A stretch of DNA of 64,000 bases from Fulvivirga imtechensis AK7 (GCF_000331535.1 NZ_AMZN01000048.1:34722-98721), one strand, 5' to 3'. Shown: positions 1-7,864, numbered from the stretch's first letter. Program-made: numbers and translations. The notes: a model not told the origin generated them from the letters alone.

Positions 1-1
1 C

Positions 2-658
2 CTTTTGGAACGCCTGAAAGGAGATGCTACTGTCATACTTGTTCTTTCTACCGATAATAAACACGGCCTTGCGGAGCAAAGGAGGGCATTCTTTGAGCTG
101 ATCAGAAATAACCTGGAGATCCCCGTGATCATCAAACGTTCTTATGCTGATCTCACCGATGACCAACTACAGATCTATGCAGCTACTGATGTTGGAGGAC
201 TGCTGATCGATGGGTTGGGAGACGGAGTTATGCTGGGAACCGAAATAGCTGCCGGAGGAAAGTCAAGAGAAGAGATGCAGAACCTTGTGCAGAGTTACAA
301 TAACACCGGTTTTGGAATACTTCAGGCGGCAAGAACCAGGATGACCAAAACCGAATACATTTCCTGTCCATCATGTGGAAGAACGCTTTTTGACCTGCAG
401 GAAACAACAGCTATGATCAGAAAGCGAACCGACCACCTGAAAGGTGTTAAAATTGGTATTATGGGGTGTATCGTAAATGGTCCCGGTGAAATGGCTGATG
501 CAGATTATGGATATGTAGGATCAGGCAAAGGAAAGATCACACTCTACAAGGGCCAGGAAGTGGTAAAAAGAAGCGTGCCTTCTGAAAAAGCAGTTGATGA
601 ACTGATCGAAATCATCCGGCAGGATGGGAACTGGTTGGAGAAGAAATCTGAAATCTAA
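2..658 (+). CDS. ispG: 4-hydroxy-3-methylbut-2-enyl diphosphate synthase, C-terminal part (partial)
   Basis: This is the 3' end of ispG (gcpE), an iron-sulfur enzyme of the MEP isoprenoid pathway that converts MEcPP to HMBPP in the cytoplasm. The window opens inside the gene, so the N-terminal TIM barrel is missing. The reading frame is open to the first base, and the TTG at position 5 is not a real start. The C-terminal [4Fe-4S] domain is visible: CPSCGRTLFDLQ supplies two cysteine ligands and GIMGCIVNGPGEMADADYG supplies the third cysteine and the conserved NGPGE glutamate. The preceding stretch (LLIDGLGDGVMLGTEIA) resembles the extra domain of the large IspG type found in Bacteroidota and plants; that part is inference. 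The gene is followed after about 35 bp by a small membrane-protein gene on the same strand. Confidence 0.95.
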   Translation, partial: LLERLKGDATVILVLSTDNKHGLAEQRRAFFELIRNNLEIPVIIKRSYADLTDDQLQIYAATDVGGLLIDGLGDGVMLGTEIAAGGKSREEMQNLVQSYNNTGFGILQAARTRMTKTEYISCPSCGRTLFDLQETTAMIRKRTDHLKGVKIGIMGCIVNGPGEMADADYGYVGSGKGKITLYKGQEVVKRSVPSEKAVDELIEIIRQDGNWLEKKSEI

Positions 659-690
659 AATTCGTAATTCGTAATTCGTAAATTGTAAAT
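658..690 (+). repeat. Heptanucleotide repeat, unit ATTCGTA
   Basis: Three head-to-tail copies of attcgta, the last degenerating to aattgta, fill the spacer between ispG and the next gene. It is the first of many 7-bp-period arrays in the spacers of this window. Confidence 0.7.
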
Positions 691-694
691 CAAA

Positions 695-904
695 ATGGCT
701 GATAAGAGGGTAGAAGAAAAAAACGGGAAAAACACGCTGAAGGATTATTTTGCCTTTGGAGAGGTGTTCGGTTATTTCTTTAGAAAGAGAGATAAGAGCA
801 GGCCATCTAATTTTAATTTAAAAATGATGCATGGCATTAATAAGTTGTCCATCATTATTTTTCTGCTGGCAATTATTTTTTTGATAGTTAAGCGCCTGTT
901 CTGA
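695..904 (+). CDS. Small single-pass membrane protein, DUF6728-like
   Basis: A 69-residue protein with a charged N-terminal half and one hydrophobic segment at about residues 50-66 (LSIIIFLLAIIFLIV), followed by a basic tail KRLF. The central stretch YFFRKRDKSRPSNFNLKMMHGINK looks conserved and resembles small Bacteroidota proteins annotated as DUF6728; that assignment is from memory. It probably sits in the inner membrane with the N-terminus in the cytoplasm. Its stop codon overlaps the start of the downstream YjbR-family gene, so the two are likely cotranscribed. No function is known to me. Confidence 0.7.
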   Translation: MADKRVEEKNGKNTLKDYFAFGEVFGYFFRKRDKSRPSNFNLKMMHGINKLSIIIFLLAIIFLIVKRLF

Positions 905-1272
905 TGAATATAGAGGAATTCAGAAATTTCTGCATGGCCAAAGCCGGGGTTACCGAGGGCTTTCCTTTCGATGAGACCGTTCTGGTCTTTAAGGTCATGA
1001 ATAAAATGTTTGCACTGACTGGCGTGGATACATTTGAAAGCGCCAATCTAAAATGCGATCCTGACAGAGCGGAAGAGCTCCGTGAAAAGTATGCAGGTAT
1101 CAAACCGGGATATCATATGAGCAAAAAACACTGGAATACTGTAATGATGGATGGTAGCGTTAGTGATCAACTCATCTATGAACTTATTGATCACTCTTAT
1201 GATCTTGTTGTGGAGGGTTTGCCTAAGAAGCTCAAAGTGGAACTCGAACTTTTAAAAACACAGAATATATAA
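904..1272 (+). CDS. MmcQ/YjbR family protein
   Basis: A 122-residue protein of the MmcQ/YjbR family, which adopts a CyaY/TATA-binding-like fold and is usually listed as DNA-binding without a proven role. The diagnostic features are the N-terminal (I/L)EEFRNFCMAKAGVTEGFPFDETVLVFKV, the middle KCDPDRAEELREKYAGIKPGYHMSKKHWNTV and the closing LIDHSYDLVVEGLPKK. The length is standard and the start ATG overlaps the stop of the upstream small membrane protein. It is the last gene of the ispG-side cluster and runs into a convergent gene at 1314. Confidence 0.9.
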   Translation: MNIEEFRNFCMAKAGVTEGFPFDETVLVFKVMNKMFALTGVDTFESANLKCDPDRAEELREKYAGIKPGYHMSKKHWNTVMMDGSVSDQLIYELIDHSYDLVVEGLPKKLKVELELLKTQNI

Positions 1273-1320
1273 CTGAGGAGCTGCTATCAGGTAAAACAAC
1301 CCCTCAGTTTTACCTATTTT
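1271..1320 (+). terminator. Hairpin with following U-rich stretch
   Basis: AACTGAGG (1271-1278) pairs with CCTCAGTT (1302-1309) across a 23-nt loop and is followed by TTACCTATTTTTTG. It begins in the stop codon of the YjbR gene and lies between convergent genes, so it could end transcription of the plus-strand cluster. The long loop makes it a weak candidate. Confidence 0.5.
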
Positions 1321-3200
1321 TTGTATAGCTTCAAATTATATTGGTCATTATTGGTTAGCACGGTAATGGTATAAATACCTTTCTTCAACTGTGATAAGTC
1401 CAGATCAGTAATAGTTTTAGAGGGAGCGTATTCCAGAACTACTTGTCCTGACGTATTAATTACCTGGATAAGTAATGGCTTCTCTGTTCCTTTAAGTACC
1501 TCAATGCTTACCTTATCTTTCGCGGGAACAGGAAATAATTTGATGTTTTGTTTTCTGACGTGGTCTAATGAAGTGGTAACCTCATTAACATCTGTAACCG
1601 TAATGTCAAAAGCCCTCTCGTAGATATTACCGCCGCTGTCCTCAGTGCGTATTCTCACACTATAGAGTGATTTACTTTCAAAATCGAATGATTCGGCAGT
1701 TAGCAATTCTGCTCCGTCAATAGAGAATGAGCTATTGTCACTATCCCCATTGCCGGCTACAAGAGAATAGCTGAATGTTTCCCCGGCATCTTCGTCAGTA
1801 GAGGATAACGTGCCGACAAGAGTGCCTGTGGCTTCATTTTCGTTAACACTAGCACTGCTTAGCGAGATATCCGTGGGACTTTCCTGGACATCGGAGACGG
1901 TAATTGTGAAAGCTTTCTCAAATCCGTTGCCTCCGTTATCCTCAGTTTTTATTCGTATATGATATGACGCCTTGCCTTCAAAATCAAATGATTCGGCAGC
2001 GATCAATTCGCTACCATTGATGGAGAAAGCACTATTGTCTGCACCTCCGCTACCTGCTATTAATGAGTAAGTGAAGGTGTCTCCGTTGTCTTCATCGGTA
2101 GTTGTTAAGGTGCCGACCACAGTGTTTGACGCCTCATTTTCATCAATGGAAGTATTGCTGAGGATGATGTCGGTAGGAGCCTCGGCAACATCATTGACTG
2201 TAATGGTAAAAGCCTTTTCATAGGCGCCTCCAAAGCCATCGTTTGTTTTTATTCTGATGCTATAAGTATTCTTACTTTCAAAATCAAAGGATGCCGCGGT
2301 CAACAATTGGTCTCCGCTGATGCTGAAAGAGGTATTATCGGCATCTCCTGTGCCTGCCACCAATGTATAAGTGTGGGTCTGGTCCGTATTACCATCGGTG
2401 GTGGAGAGTTTTCCGACTATAGTCGTTGTAGCGGTATTTTCATCCACAGAGGTATTATCCAGCATGATATCCGAGGGAGTGTAATTGGGCTCTTCGTTCA
2501 CGACTACAGACCATGACTGCGTATTGCCTGCAGAGGAGGTGACTTCGAAAACAGCAGGGCAGGTAAAGTCGACAGCCACTCCACTTGCAGGGCTGGCGTT
2601 TGCTCCGGTGGATAGAGTAAACGTTGATGTAAGGTTTGTCATGTCTGTGCCATGAAAGACATCAATTTCAATCGCGTGATTGGTGTTATCAATAGTGGCT
2701 ACGGAAGTTTGTTCATTTAAAGAGAAGGCTGTAATGTCAGCATCCGCAACAATGGTTGTGATTTCGGCAACACCTATATTATTTGATGTGGAGCATTCTG
2801 TCATGGTTTCTCCACTTTTTAATTTAATCTCAATGATCACATAGGGGTATTCGGCAATAGTAGTAGTATTAGGATAGCTTCCCCGATTGCCGATATAGGT
2901 TTCCCCAGGTAATAAATAAGGAGTATCCGAAGGGAAGATCGCTCCTCCCGCGGCTACATCTCCACCTAAAACCTGATCTTTGGAAACATAGCTCTGGATA
3001 AGCATTCTGTTCAGAAACATGGTATCCAGACCCACATTTTTTAATTCATATTCATATTGAATATTATCATCGGTCGGAGTATTTGTAATTGTGATTCTCG
3101 ATACAATAAGATCTGCATTCGGACAGCAGTCAAAAGCGTTGGTCTTGAAGGATATAACACAACAAAGCAATAGAAGAATGTGTAGTAAAGTCTTTTTCAT
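1314..3200 (-). CDS. Secreted protein with cadherin-like repeats and type IX secretion C-terminal domain
   Basis: A 628-residue exported protein. Residues 1-22 form a signal peptide. They are followed by a CARDB-like beta domain (about 25-150), a spacer region (about 155-235) ending at VVNEEPNYTPSD, and three cadherin-like repeats of about 100 residues. Each repeat starts with a variant of PTDI-LSNTSIDENEA and ends with KAFTITV-DV. The repeats are so similar that the DNA has an exact 300-bp period (matching blocks at about 1681, 1981 and 2281). The last 80 residues (IKLFPVPAKDKVSIEV to YNLKLYKK) are a Por-type C-terminal sorting domain used by the type IX system to secrete proteins and attach them to the surface. 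Likely an adhesin or matrix protein; the ligand is unknown. Confidence 0.88.
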   Translation of the reverse strand: MKKTLLHILLLLCCVISFKTNAFDCCPNADLIVSRITITNTPTDDNIQYEYELKNVGLDTMFLNRMLIQSYVSKDQVLGGDVAAGGAIFPSDTPYLLPGETYIGNRGSYPNTTTIAEYPYVIIEIKLKSGETMTECSTSNNIGVAEITTIVADADITAFSLNEQTSVATIDNTNHAIEIDVFHGTDMTNLTSTFTLSTGANASPASGVAVDFTCPAVFEVTSSAGNTQSWSVVVNEEPNYTPSDIMLDNTSVDENTATTTIVGKLSTTDGNTDQTHTYTLVAGTGDADNTSFSISGDQLLTAASFDFESKNTYSIRIKTNDGFGGAYEKAFTITVNDVAEAPTDIILSNTSIDENEASNTVVGTLTTTDEDNGDTFTYSLIAGSGGADNSAFSINGSELIAAESFDFEGKASYHIRIKTEDNGGNGFEKAFTITVSDVQESPTDISLSSASVNENEATGTLVGTLSSTDEDAGETFSYSLVAGNGDSDNSSFSIDGAELLTAESFDFESKSLYSVRIRTEDSGGNIYERAFDITVTDVNEVTTSLDHVRKQNIKLFPVPAKDKVSIEVLKGTEKPLLIQVINTSGQVVLEYAPSKTITDLDLSQLKKGIYTITVLTNNDQYNLKLYKK

Positions 3201-3398
3201 ACAACACGGTTAAATGGAACAAAATAATTCGTCAATATACGTTAAAAAGATTTCGCACGTTTTGAAATGTAAAAAAACCTGGCAATTCCTGATGTTCTTC
3301 GCGTAAGTTTGAACATCTTGCCAGTGCGTTCAAAGGTGTAGATGTACCAAAATGCATTAATTTATAAGTTTTTATTTTAATTTATTACTTTTTAAAGC

Positions 3399-3406
3399 TA
3401 CCTTTG
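3399..3406 (+). promoter_or_regulatory. Bacteroidota-type -7 element TACCTTTG
   Basis: TACCTTTG matches the TAnnTTTG -7 box of the Bacteroidota primary sigma factor. A TTTG -33 box is not exact, but the upstream region is T-rich. It overlaps the first possible start codon (TTG at 3404) of the downstream open frame, which argues that translation begins further inside, at 3476. Confidence 0.5.
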
Positions 3407-3475
3407 AAGTTTGGCAAGAAATGTGTGAAAATGCCCCATATGGCCGTAGAGCTTGGGCTTCTTCAATTGGTTTGC

Positions 3476-4243
3476 ATGAGTAAATTGTATCAACCTTTAG
3501 CTGCGATTATCCTGTTTTTGTGCGTTCAGGCATGCACAGAAAGAGCGATATGTCCTGCCTATCAAAGTGCCTTTATACATGATAAGGAGGTTTTAAAAAG
3601 GCACTTCAGCTACTTTGGAGAAGATTCCATGCCTAAGGTAATGGAGGCGAGTAAGGATAAGTTCCTTATTATCGAACCGATGTCTTATCGCAAAAAGCTT
3701 AGGAGCCTGGAGACCATCCCCATGAAGGATATCTATCCTCAGGAAGCAGATTCGCTGCGATTTGATGATAAATTTTATTTGGCTGAACGCGATGGTTATG
3801 ATTCCACAGCAGTAATTGCAGTGGATACACTGGCTTCCGCTGCTGATAGTATCTATATGATCTCTCTGAAAAAGGAGAAGTTTAACATAGATCAGGAGCT
3901 TTATCTATGGTATCTGCGTGATTACCTGGTGTATCCTGACGTGCGTTTGCATAGGCAGGAAATGGCAGAGCAAAAGCGGGTTGAAGAGAAGGAGGAGCGC
4001 AAGAAGAAGGGTGTATTTGGTTTTTTCAGGAACCTGTTTAATAAAAAAGAAGAGCCTTCTGACAGCACAATATTTGACGTAGAAACCTCTGCAACAGAGC
4101 TCGATGGCAAATCAAAAAAGAAGAAAAAGCCACTAGGCCTCTTTAAAAAGAAGGAGAGATCAGAGGAAGAACCACAAGACCAGCTACCACCATCTCAACC
4201 AGCCCCGGTTGAGGAAGAAGATGATGGAGAAGACGATTTTTAG
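3476..4243 (+). CDS. Lipoprotein of unknown function
   Basis: About 255 residues starting at MSKLYQPLAAIILFLCVQAC, a clear lipoprotein signal with lipobox VQAC. I prefer this start over the upstream TTG at 3404 because that codon lies inside a -7 promoter element and the lipoprotein signal begins here. The first half is a conserved-looking domain (CPAYQSAFIHDKEVLKRHFSYFGED) that I associate with Bacteroidota hypothetical proteins. The second half is highly charged: three Lys/Arg/Glu-rich blocks each carry the motif KKxxxFGFFRNLF or LGLFKKKE, and the tail is acidic. The protein is probably anchored in the outer or inner membrane facing the periplasm. No enzymatic motif is visible. Confidence 0.75.
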   Translation: MSKLYQPLAAIILFLCVQACTERAICPAYQSAFIHDKEVLKRHFSYFGEDSMPKVMEASKDKFLIIEPMSYRKKLRSLETIPMKDIYPQEADSLRFDDKFYLAERDGYDSTAVIAVDTLASAADSIYMISLKKEKFNIDQELYLWYLRDYLVYPDVRLHRQEMAEQKRVEEKEERKKKGVFGFFRNLFNKKEEPSDSTIFDVETSATELDGKSKKKKKPLGLFKKKERSEEEPQDQLPPSQPAPVEEEDDGEDDF

Positions 4244-4268
4244 ATTTACGATTTTAGATTTACGAATA
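4242..4268 (+). repeat. Tandem 14-bp repeat (two heptads)
   Basis: The unit ttttagatttacga occurs twice in a row just after the lipoprotein gene. The 14-bp period is a multiple of the 7-bp period seen in other spacers. Confidence 0.6.
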
Positions 4269-4294
4269 CCTAGCAACCTGTCCCCAGAGACCAG

Positions 4295-4768
4295 CTACCA
4301 GCTACCACTTACTATTAATTGTTCAGCATTAACCGGTATACGGATGTTATCCAGCAGCTTCTCTTCCAGCAGACTTGCCCATTCATTCAGGTAAAGTACC
4401 ACATCTTCCTTTTTATTGGGTGTTAAAAATCGCTGACCCTTCTGTAAACGGTTAAGCACTTCTTTATCTGATAATTTTTCCAGCCGTTTCAGGTCATCCG
4501 TATCCAACCCAAAGTTGAGCATTTGGCTGATGAGGTCGTCCATAAGCAAGCCGCTGGTAGGGCAGTAATCGTTTAACTGCTCGTTCCAATCACCATATTT
4601 GTGCATAGCTCTACTATGGATCTCTGTTTTGGAGAGTTTGGTGATCTCCTGTGCCAAAAAGCCACAATTGCAGCTCCCCATATGTCCCCACTGGTAGTTA
4701 TTACTGGCAGCTAATGCGTTTGCCGTATTTCTGATCGCTTTTATGAGGTGTAGACTTGGTTTTGCCAT
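4295..4768 (-). CDS. Conserved hypothetical protein, 157 residues
   Basis: I start this gene at 4768 (MAKPSLHLIKAIRNTANAL). The longer frame to 4822 extends into a dispersed repeat that also occurs near 29350, so those extra residues are unlikely to be translated. The protein is soluble and mostly helical. It contains NNYQWGHMGSCNCGFLAQEITKLSK, with a closely spaced Cys pair (SCNCGF) and a His, and ends in an acidic helical part with NEWASLLEEKL. I recognise the general type from Bacteroidota genomes but know no function. It is a lone gene, convergent to the lipoprotein gene at 3476. Confidence 0.75.
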   Translation of the reverse strand: MAKPSLHLIKAIRNTANALAASNNYQWGHMGSCNCGFLAQEITKLSKTEIHSRAMHKYGDWNEQLNDYCPTSGLLMDDLISQMLNFGLDTDDLKRLEKLSDKEVLNRLQKGQRFLTPNKKEDVVLYLNEWASLLEEKLLDNIRIPVNAEQLIVSGSW

Positions 4769-5201
4769 GGATTTAGTATTTAACGTGCGTTTGATATAGA
4801 AGGACCGATTAAAGGTATACATATCTGAAAATAAAGTCCAAAAAACCTCTTTTAGGGAAGAATGAAGAATCTTACTAAGTTCAAGGGTGCTATTAGCAAC
4901 TTAGGAAGATCCTACTCCCGTCAGGAGGATAAGCATTTTATTTTATATCGAACCCACCGTTATTTAATAAGAAACAAATGACGGACTTGCATAGTTTCTG
5001 AATACTTAGCCGCGATTTCAAATTTCAAATTTTCAGATCGCAGATCTGCTCATACGCCGATTCATGCCCCGCACCCCTCGTGAACCTCCGCTGCACCACG
5101 GTTTCAGATTTCAGATTTCAAATCTGCCGCCCGTATAAGATCGCTCTGAAAATACATCAAAAACACCGAAGTTTAAAGTCTAAACACTAAACCCGTGAAA
5201 T
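4769..5201. other. Intergenic region with dispersed and heptad repeats
   Basis: This spacer of about 430 bp separates the minus-strand hypothetical gene from the M13 peptidase gene. Positions 4796-4880 resemble 29344-29433 (shared blocks accgattaaa, gtatac, aaaacctctttt and gaatgaagaatctta). Positions 5100-5130 hold heptads of cagattt. No gene is seen. Confidence 0.6.
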
Positions 5202-7280
5202 ATGAAATTAAGTGATTTTAATCTTCGTCATGCTATATTGGCTTTTGGTGTAGGTGCGTTTGTAGCAGCCTGCACATCTGCAGAAGATGGTAAGTCTGAC
5301 AGTGAAGCGGTGGTAGGGATCAACACTAGTTATATAGACTCTACTGTCCGGCCTTCTGATGATTTCTTTCGTTTTGTTAACGGAAAATGGATTGACCAGA
5401 CTGAAATTCCCGGTGACCAGGGTCGATGGGGCAGCTTCAATGAGCTGAGAGAAATGACTAATGAAACCGTACTTTCAGTACTTGAAACAGCAGGTAAAAG
5501 CAACAAATACGGAGAAGGTACCGACCAGAAAAAAGCTACGGATTTTTATGCTATAGGTATGGATTCCCTCTTAGCAGAAAGAGTTGGTGCTCAGCCGCTG
5601 CAGCCTTATTTCGATAAAATAGGGCAGATCTCTGATGCCGGTGACCTTCAGAAATATCTTTCCGAGCAACAGACCTATGGAGGAGGCGCTTTTTTCAACT
5701 TTGCAGTATTTCCTGACCTGAAAAACAGCAAGGTGATGGCTACGTATCTGGGCCAGGGAGGCCTGGGACTTCCTGACAGAGATTATTATACCAAAATAGA
5801 CTCAAAATCTCAGGAGATCAGAGATAAATATGTGAAGCATATAGCCAGAATGCTAACCCTGGCTGGCGATGAACCACAAATGGCTGCCGATCAGGCTGCC
5901 AGGATCATGGCCTTAGAGACCCGGTTAGCCGAAGCATCAATGACAAATGTGGAGCGGAGGAATATTCCTGCTCTATACAATAAAAGATCATTAACGGAAT
6001 TGGCTGAACTGGCACCCTCCATTGATTGGGGGCAGTACCTCGAAGATATGGACGTGACCGGTATTGATACGCTGATCGTTATGCAGCCTGAGTTCATAGC
6101 TGAATTTCAAAAAATAACGGAAGAAGTGCCTGTTGCTGTGTGGAAAGAATACTTGCGTTGGAGACTTGTTGATGGTACAGCAGGATTTCTGAGCAACGAA
6201 TTTGTTCAGGCCAATTTTGAATTTTATAGCAAAGAATTACGTGGTGTGGAAGAAATGCAGCCACGATGGAAAAGAGTTTTGGCTACCACAAACGGCTCAC
6301 TTGGGGAAGCTATAGGGAAGCTATATGTAGATGAAAAATTTCCACCTGAGGCCAAGACTAAGGCACAGGAAATGGTAGAGAATATTAAACTGGCTTTTGC
6401 TGACAGGATCAAAAAGCTGGATTGGATGTCGGATTCCACCAAGGAGAAGGCACTGGAGAAATTGAAAACAATGACGGTGAAGATCGGTTATCCCGATGAG
6501 TGGCGCGATTACTCAGGCTTGATGGTAGAGGGTGATCCTGAAAAATCATCTTATATCCAGAATGTGCTGAACGCTTCGAAATTCGGATTTGAATACCAGA
6601 TCAGTAAAATAGGCAAACCCGTGGACAAGAAGGAATGGGGCATGTCGCCACAGACGGTGAACGCCTATTTCAACCCCTTGTTTAATGAAATTGTATTTCC
6701 CGCAGCCATATTACAACCTCCTTTTTACAACTACAAAGCTGACATGGCAGTTAACTATGGTGGTATAGGCGCTGTCATTGGTCATGAGATCTCACATTGT
6801 TTTGATGACCAGGGCAGCAGATTTGATGCGGAAGGCAATTTGAAAAACTGGTGGACAGAGAAAGATGCAGAGAGCTTTAAGGCCAGAACGGGTCAGTTGG
6901 TGGCCCAGTATGATGCATATGAGCCGCTGGATAGCGTCCGGGTAAATGGCGCCTTTACACTCGGTGAAAATATTGGAGACCTGGGAGGTGTAAGTGCTGC
7001 TTATGATGGCTTGCAACGCCACCTGGCCGAGCATGGTAATCCCGGCCTTATCGATGGCATGACCCCGGAACAGAGATTTTTTGTTTCGTGGGCTACTATT
7101 TGGAGGATCAAGTATAAAAATGAGACGCTGCGCACTCAGGTCAATACAGACCCTCATTCACCGGGCATGTATCGTGCCAACGGCCCGCTTGCTAACCTGG
7201 AGACGTTCTACCAGGCGTTTAATGTTCAACCAGGTGATGGCATGTACCGGGCAGATAGTGTTAGAGTAAAGATTTGGTAA
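5202..7280 (+). CDS. M13 family (neprilysin/PepO-like) zinc metallopeptidase lipoprotein
   Basis: A 692-residue endopeptidase of the neprilysin/PepO family that cuts oligopeptides outside the cytoplasm. The N-terminus is a lipoprotein signal (lipobox VAAC, Cys about residue 24). The M13 N-domain (about 45-430) has the expected DDFFRFVNGKW start. The catalytic M13 domain carries NAYFNPLFNEIVFPAAIL (substrate backbone binding), the zinc motif HEISH (His528, Glu529, His532) and GENIGDLGG with the third zinc ligand Glu589 and Asp593. The C-terminus ends in YRADSVRVKIW, close to the family's usual C-xxW end. It is monocistronic and followed by a strong terminator. Family assignment is very secure. 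Confidence 0.96.
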   Translation: MKLSDFNLRHAILAFGVGAFVAACTSAEDGKSDSEAVVGINTSYIDSTVRPSDDFFRFVNGKWIDQTEIPGDQGRWGSFNELREMTNETVLSVLETAGKSNKYGEGTDQKKATDFYAIGMDSLLAERVGAQPLQPYFDKIGQISDAGDLQKYLSEQQTYGGGAFFNFAVFPDLKNSKVMATYLGQGGLGLPDRDYYTKIDSKSQEIRDKYVKHIARMLTLAGDEPQMAADQAARIMALETRLAEASMTNVERRNIPALYNKRSLTELAELAPSIDWGQYLEDMDVTGIDTLIVMQPEFIAEFQKITEEVPVAVWKEYLRWRLVDGTAGFLSNEFVQANFEFYSKELRGVEEMQPRWKRVLATTNGSLGEAIGKLYVDEKFPPEAKTKAQEMVENIKLAFADRIKKLDWMSDSTKEKALEKLKTMTVKIGYPDEWRDYSGLMVEGDPEKSSYIQNVLNASKFGFEYQISKIGKPVDKKEWGMSPQTVNAYFNPLFNEIVFPAAILQPPFYNYKADMAVNYGGIGAVIGHEISHCFDDQGSRFDAEGNLKNWWTEKDAESFKARTGQLVAQYDAYEPLDSVRVNGAFTLGENIGDLGGVSAAYDGLQRHLAEHGNPGLIDGMTPEQRFFVSWATIWRIKYKNETLRTQVNTDPHSPGMYRANGPLANLETFYQAFNVQPGDGMYRADSVRVKIW

Positions 7281-7288
7281 TATTTTTA

Positions 7289-7326
7289 AACTTTATTAAA
7301 CTTGTTTAAACGAGTTTAATAAAGTT
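7289..7326 (+). terminator. Strong intrinsic terminator
   Basis: A perfect 14-bp stem, AACTTTATTAAACT (7289-7302) with AGTTTAATAAAGTT (7313-7326). The loop contains GTTTAAAC, and ATTTTAAT follows. It lies just after the M13 peptidase stop codon and insulates it from thx and the trp leader. It could work in both directions. Confidence 0.8.
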
Positions 7327-7344
7327 ATTTTAATCAATATCTAT

Positions 7345-7509
7345 ATGGGAAAAGGAGATAAAAAGACTAAACGAGGAAAGATCGCCATGGGTACCTTCGG
7401 AGTTTCCAGACCCAGGCCGAGTACTGGAAAAGGCAAGAATACTTCAGTGGCCGGAGAGCTAAATGAAGAGCCAAAGACCCGAAAAGCAGGGCCGTCAAAA
7501 AAGAAATAA
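7345..7509 (+). CDS. 30S ribosomal protein Thx
   Basis: A 54-codon gene. The protein begins MGKGDKKTKRGKIAMGTFG and continues VSRPRPS. This matches the Thx family (small basic protein of the 30S head, first seen in Thermus and common in Bacteroidota). The N-terminal MGKGDKK(T/S)(K/R)RGKI and the following GSYG/SRPR-like part are diagnostic. The remaining residues are lysine-rich and less conserved. It sits between the M13 terminator and the trp promoter, so it probably has its own promoter near 7327-7344. About 15 Lys/Arg in the first 31 residues fits binding in an rRNA cavity. Confidence 0.85.
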   Translation: MGKGDKKTKRGKIAMGTFGVSRPRPSTGKGKNTSVAGELNEEPKTRKAGPSKKK

Positions 7510-7518
7510 TTTTTTTTG

Positions 7519-7549
7519 TTTGCTTTTAAGTTTTCCTTTTATACTTTTG
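7519..7549 (+). promoter_or_regulatory. Promoter of the trp operon (TTTG-N19-TAnnTTTG)
   Basis: TTTG at 7519-7522 is followed after exactly 19 bp by TACTTTTG at 7542-7549, a full match to the Bacteroidota -33/-7 consensus. The expected start of transcription is about 7555-7557, only a few bases before the ATG of the first trp leader peptide at 7558. The leader transcript may therefore be leaderless or nearly so. Confidence 0.8.
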
Positions 7550-7557
7550 ATCTGAAT

Positions 7558-7611
7558 ATGAAAAACAATTTCTTTAATAGCGCATGGTGGTGGCACTTTA
7601 CTAAACTGTAA
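7558..7611 (+). CDS. trp operon leader peptide 1 (three tandem Trp codons)
   Basis: A 17-residue frame, MKNNFFNSAWWWHFTKL, with three consecutive UGG codons at 7585-7593. It lies right behind the promoter and in front of an intrinsic terminator. Directly after its stop codon, GAACAGCG (7614-7621) is complementary to CGCUGUUC (7661-7668) in the 5' arm of the terminator, an 8-bp antiterminator. A ribosome at the stop codon would cover this arm and allow termination. A ribosome stalled at the Trp codons would leave it free. This is the logic of ribosome-mediated attenuation by charged tRNA-Trp. Translation itself is inferred. Confidence 0.88.
   Translation: MKNNFFNSAWWWHFTKL
7582..7600 (+). repeat. 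19-nt repeat shared by both trp leader peptides, copy 1
   Basis: gcatggtggtggcacttta is identical here and at 7742-7760. It encodes Ala-Trp-Trp-Trp-His-Phe in both leaders, whereas the flanking sequence differs. The identity marks either a recent partial duplication or selection on the stalling segment. Confidence 0.9.
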
Positions 7612-7655
7612 AGGAACAGCGTTATTGTAGATTTGAAATAGATCAAAGACATTTT

Positions 7656-7690
7656 AAGCCCGCTGTTCTCCAACAGCGGGCTTTTTTATT
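7656..7690 (+). terminator. trp attenuator 1, intrinsic terminator
   Basis: A perfect 12-bp stem, AAGCCCGCTGTT (7656-7667) with AACAGCGGGCTT (7672-7683), a CTCC loop and a T-tract TTTTATT. The 5' arm is the alternative partner of 7614-7621. It stops transcription before trpE when leader peptide 1 is fully translated. Confidence 0.92.
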
Positions 7691-7711
7691 ATCGATTTAC
7701 GGGTATATAAA

Positions 7712-7774
7712 ATGACAATATTCATAGCAAAAACAACTAAAGCATGGTGGTGGCACTTTAATCATTTCCAATGA
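7712..7774 (+). CDS. trp operon leader peptide 2 (three tandem Trp codons)
   Basis: A 20-residue frame, MTIFIAKTTKAWWWHFNHFQ, with UGG codons at 7745-7753, located between terminators 1 and 2. Its stop codon UGA (7772-7774) overlaps AUGAGCAG (7774-7781), which can pair with CUGUUCAU (7811-7818) in the second terminator, 8 bp with one G-U. The geometry is the same as in leader 1, so the trp operon has two attenuators in series. No second promoter is obvious between them, so the second device probably acts on transcripts that passed the first. Confidence 0.87.
   Translation: MTIFIAKTTKAWWWHFNHFQ
7742..7760 (+). repeat. 19-nt repeat shared by both trp leader peptides, copy 2
   Basis: An exact copy of 7582-7600, again in frame and coding Ala-Trp-Trp-Trp-His-Phe. 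Confidence 0.9.
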
Positions 7775-7800
7775 TGAGCAGTATCGCTATGCCAAATTTT

Positions 7801-7839
7801 AAAGGGCTTGCTGTTCATCCGGCAGGCCCTTTTTTATTT
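7801..7839 (+). terminator. trp attenuator 2, intrinsic terminator
   Basis: A 13-bp stem with two G-U pairs, AAAGGGCTTGCTG (7801-7813) with CGGCAGGCCCTTT (7820-7832), a six-base loop and a T-tract ending TTTATTTA. It ends 26 bp before the trpE start codon. The open frame of trpE runs back into this hairpin, but the hairpin excludes an upstream start. Confidence 0.9.
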
Positions 7840-7864
7840 AATAATGATTTGTAAACAACTAAAA

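Noticed and set aside
4209..4394. 61-codon plus-strand frame after the lipoprotein gene
   Set aside because: Begins in the lipoprotein tail, continues through simple repeats and then antisense to the 4295 gene.
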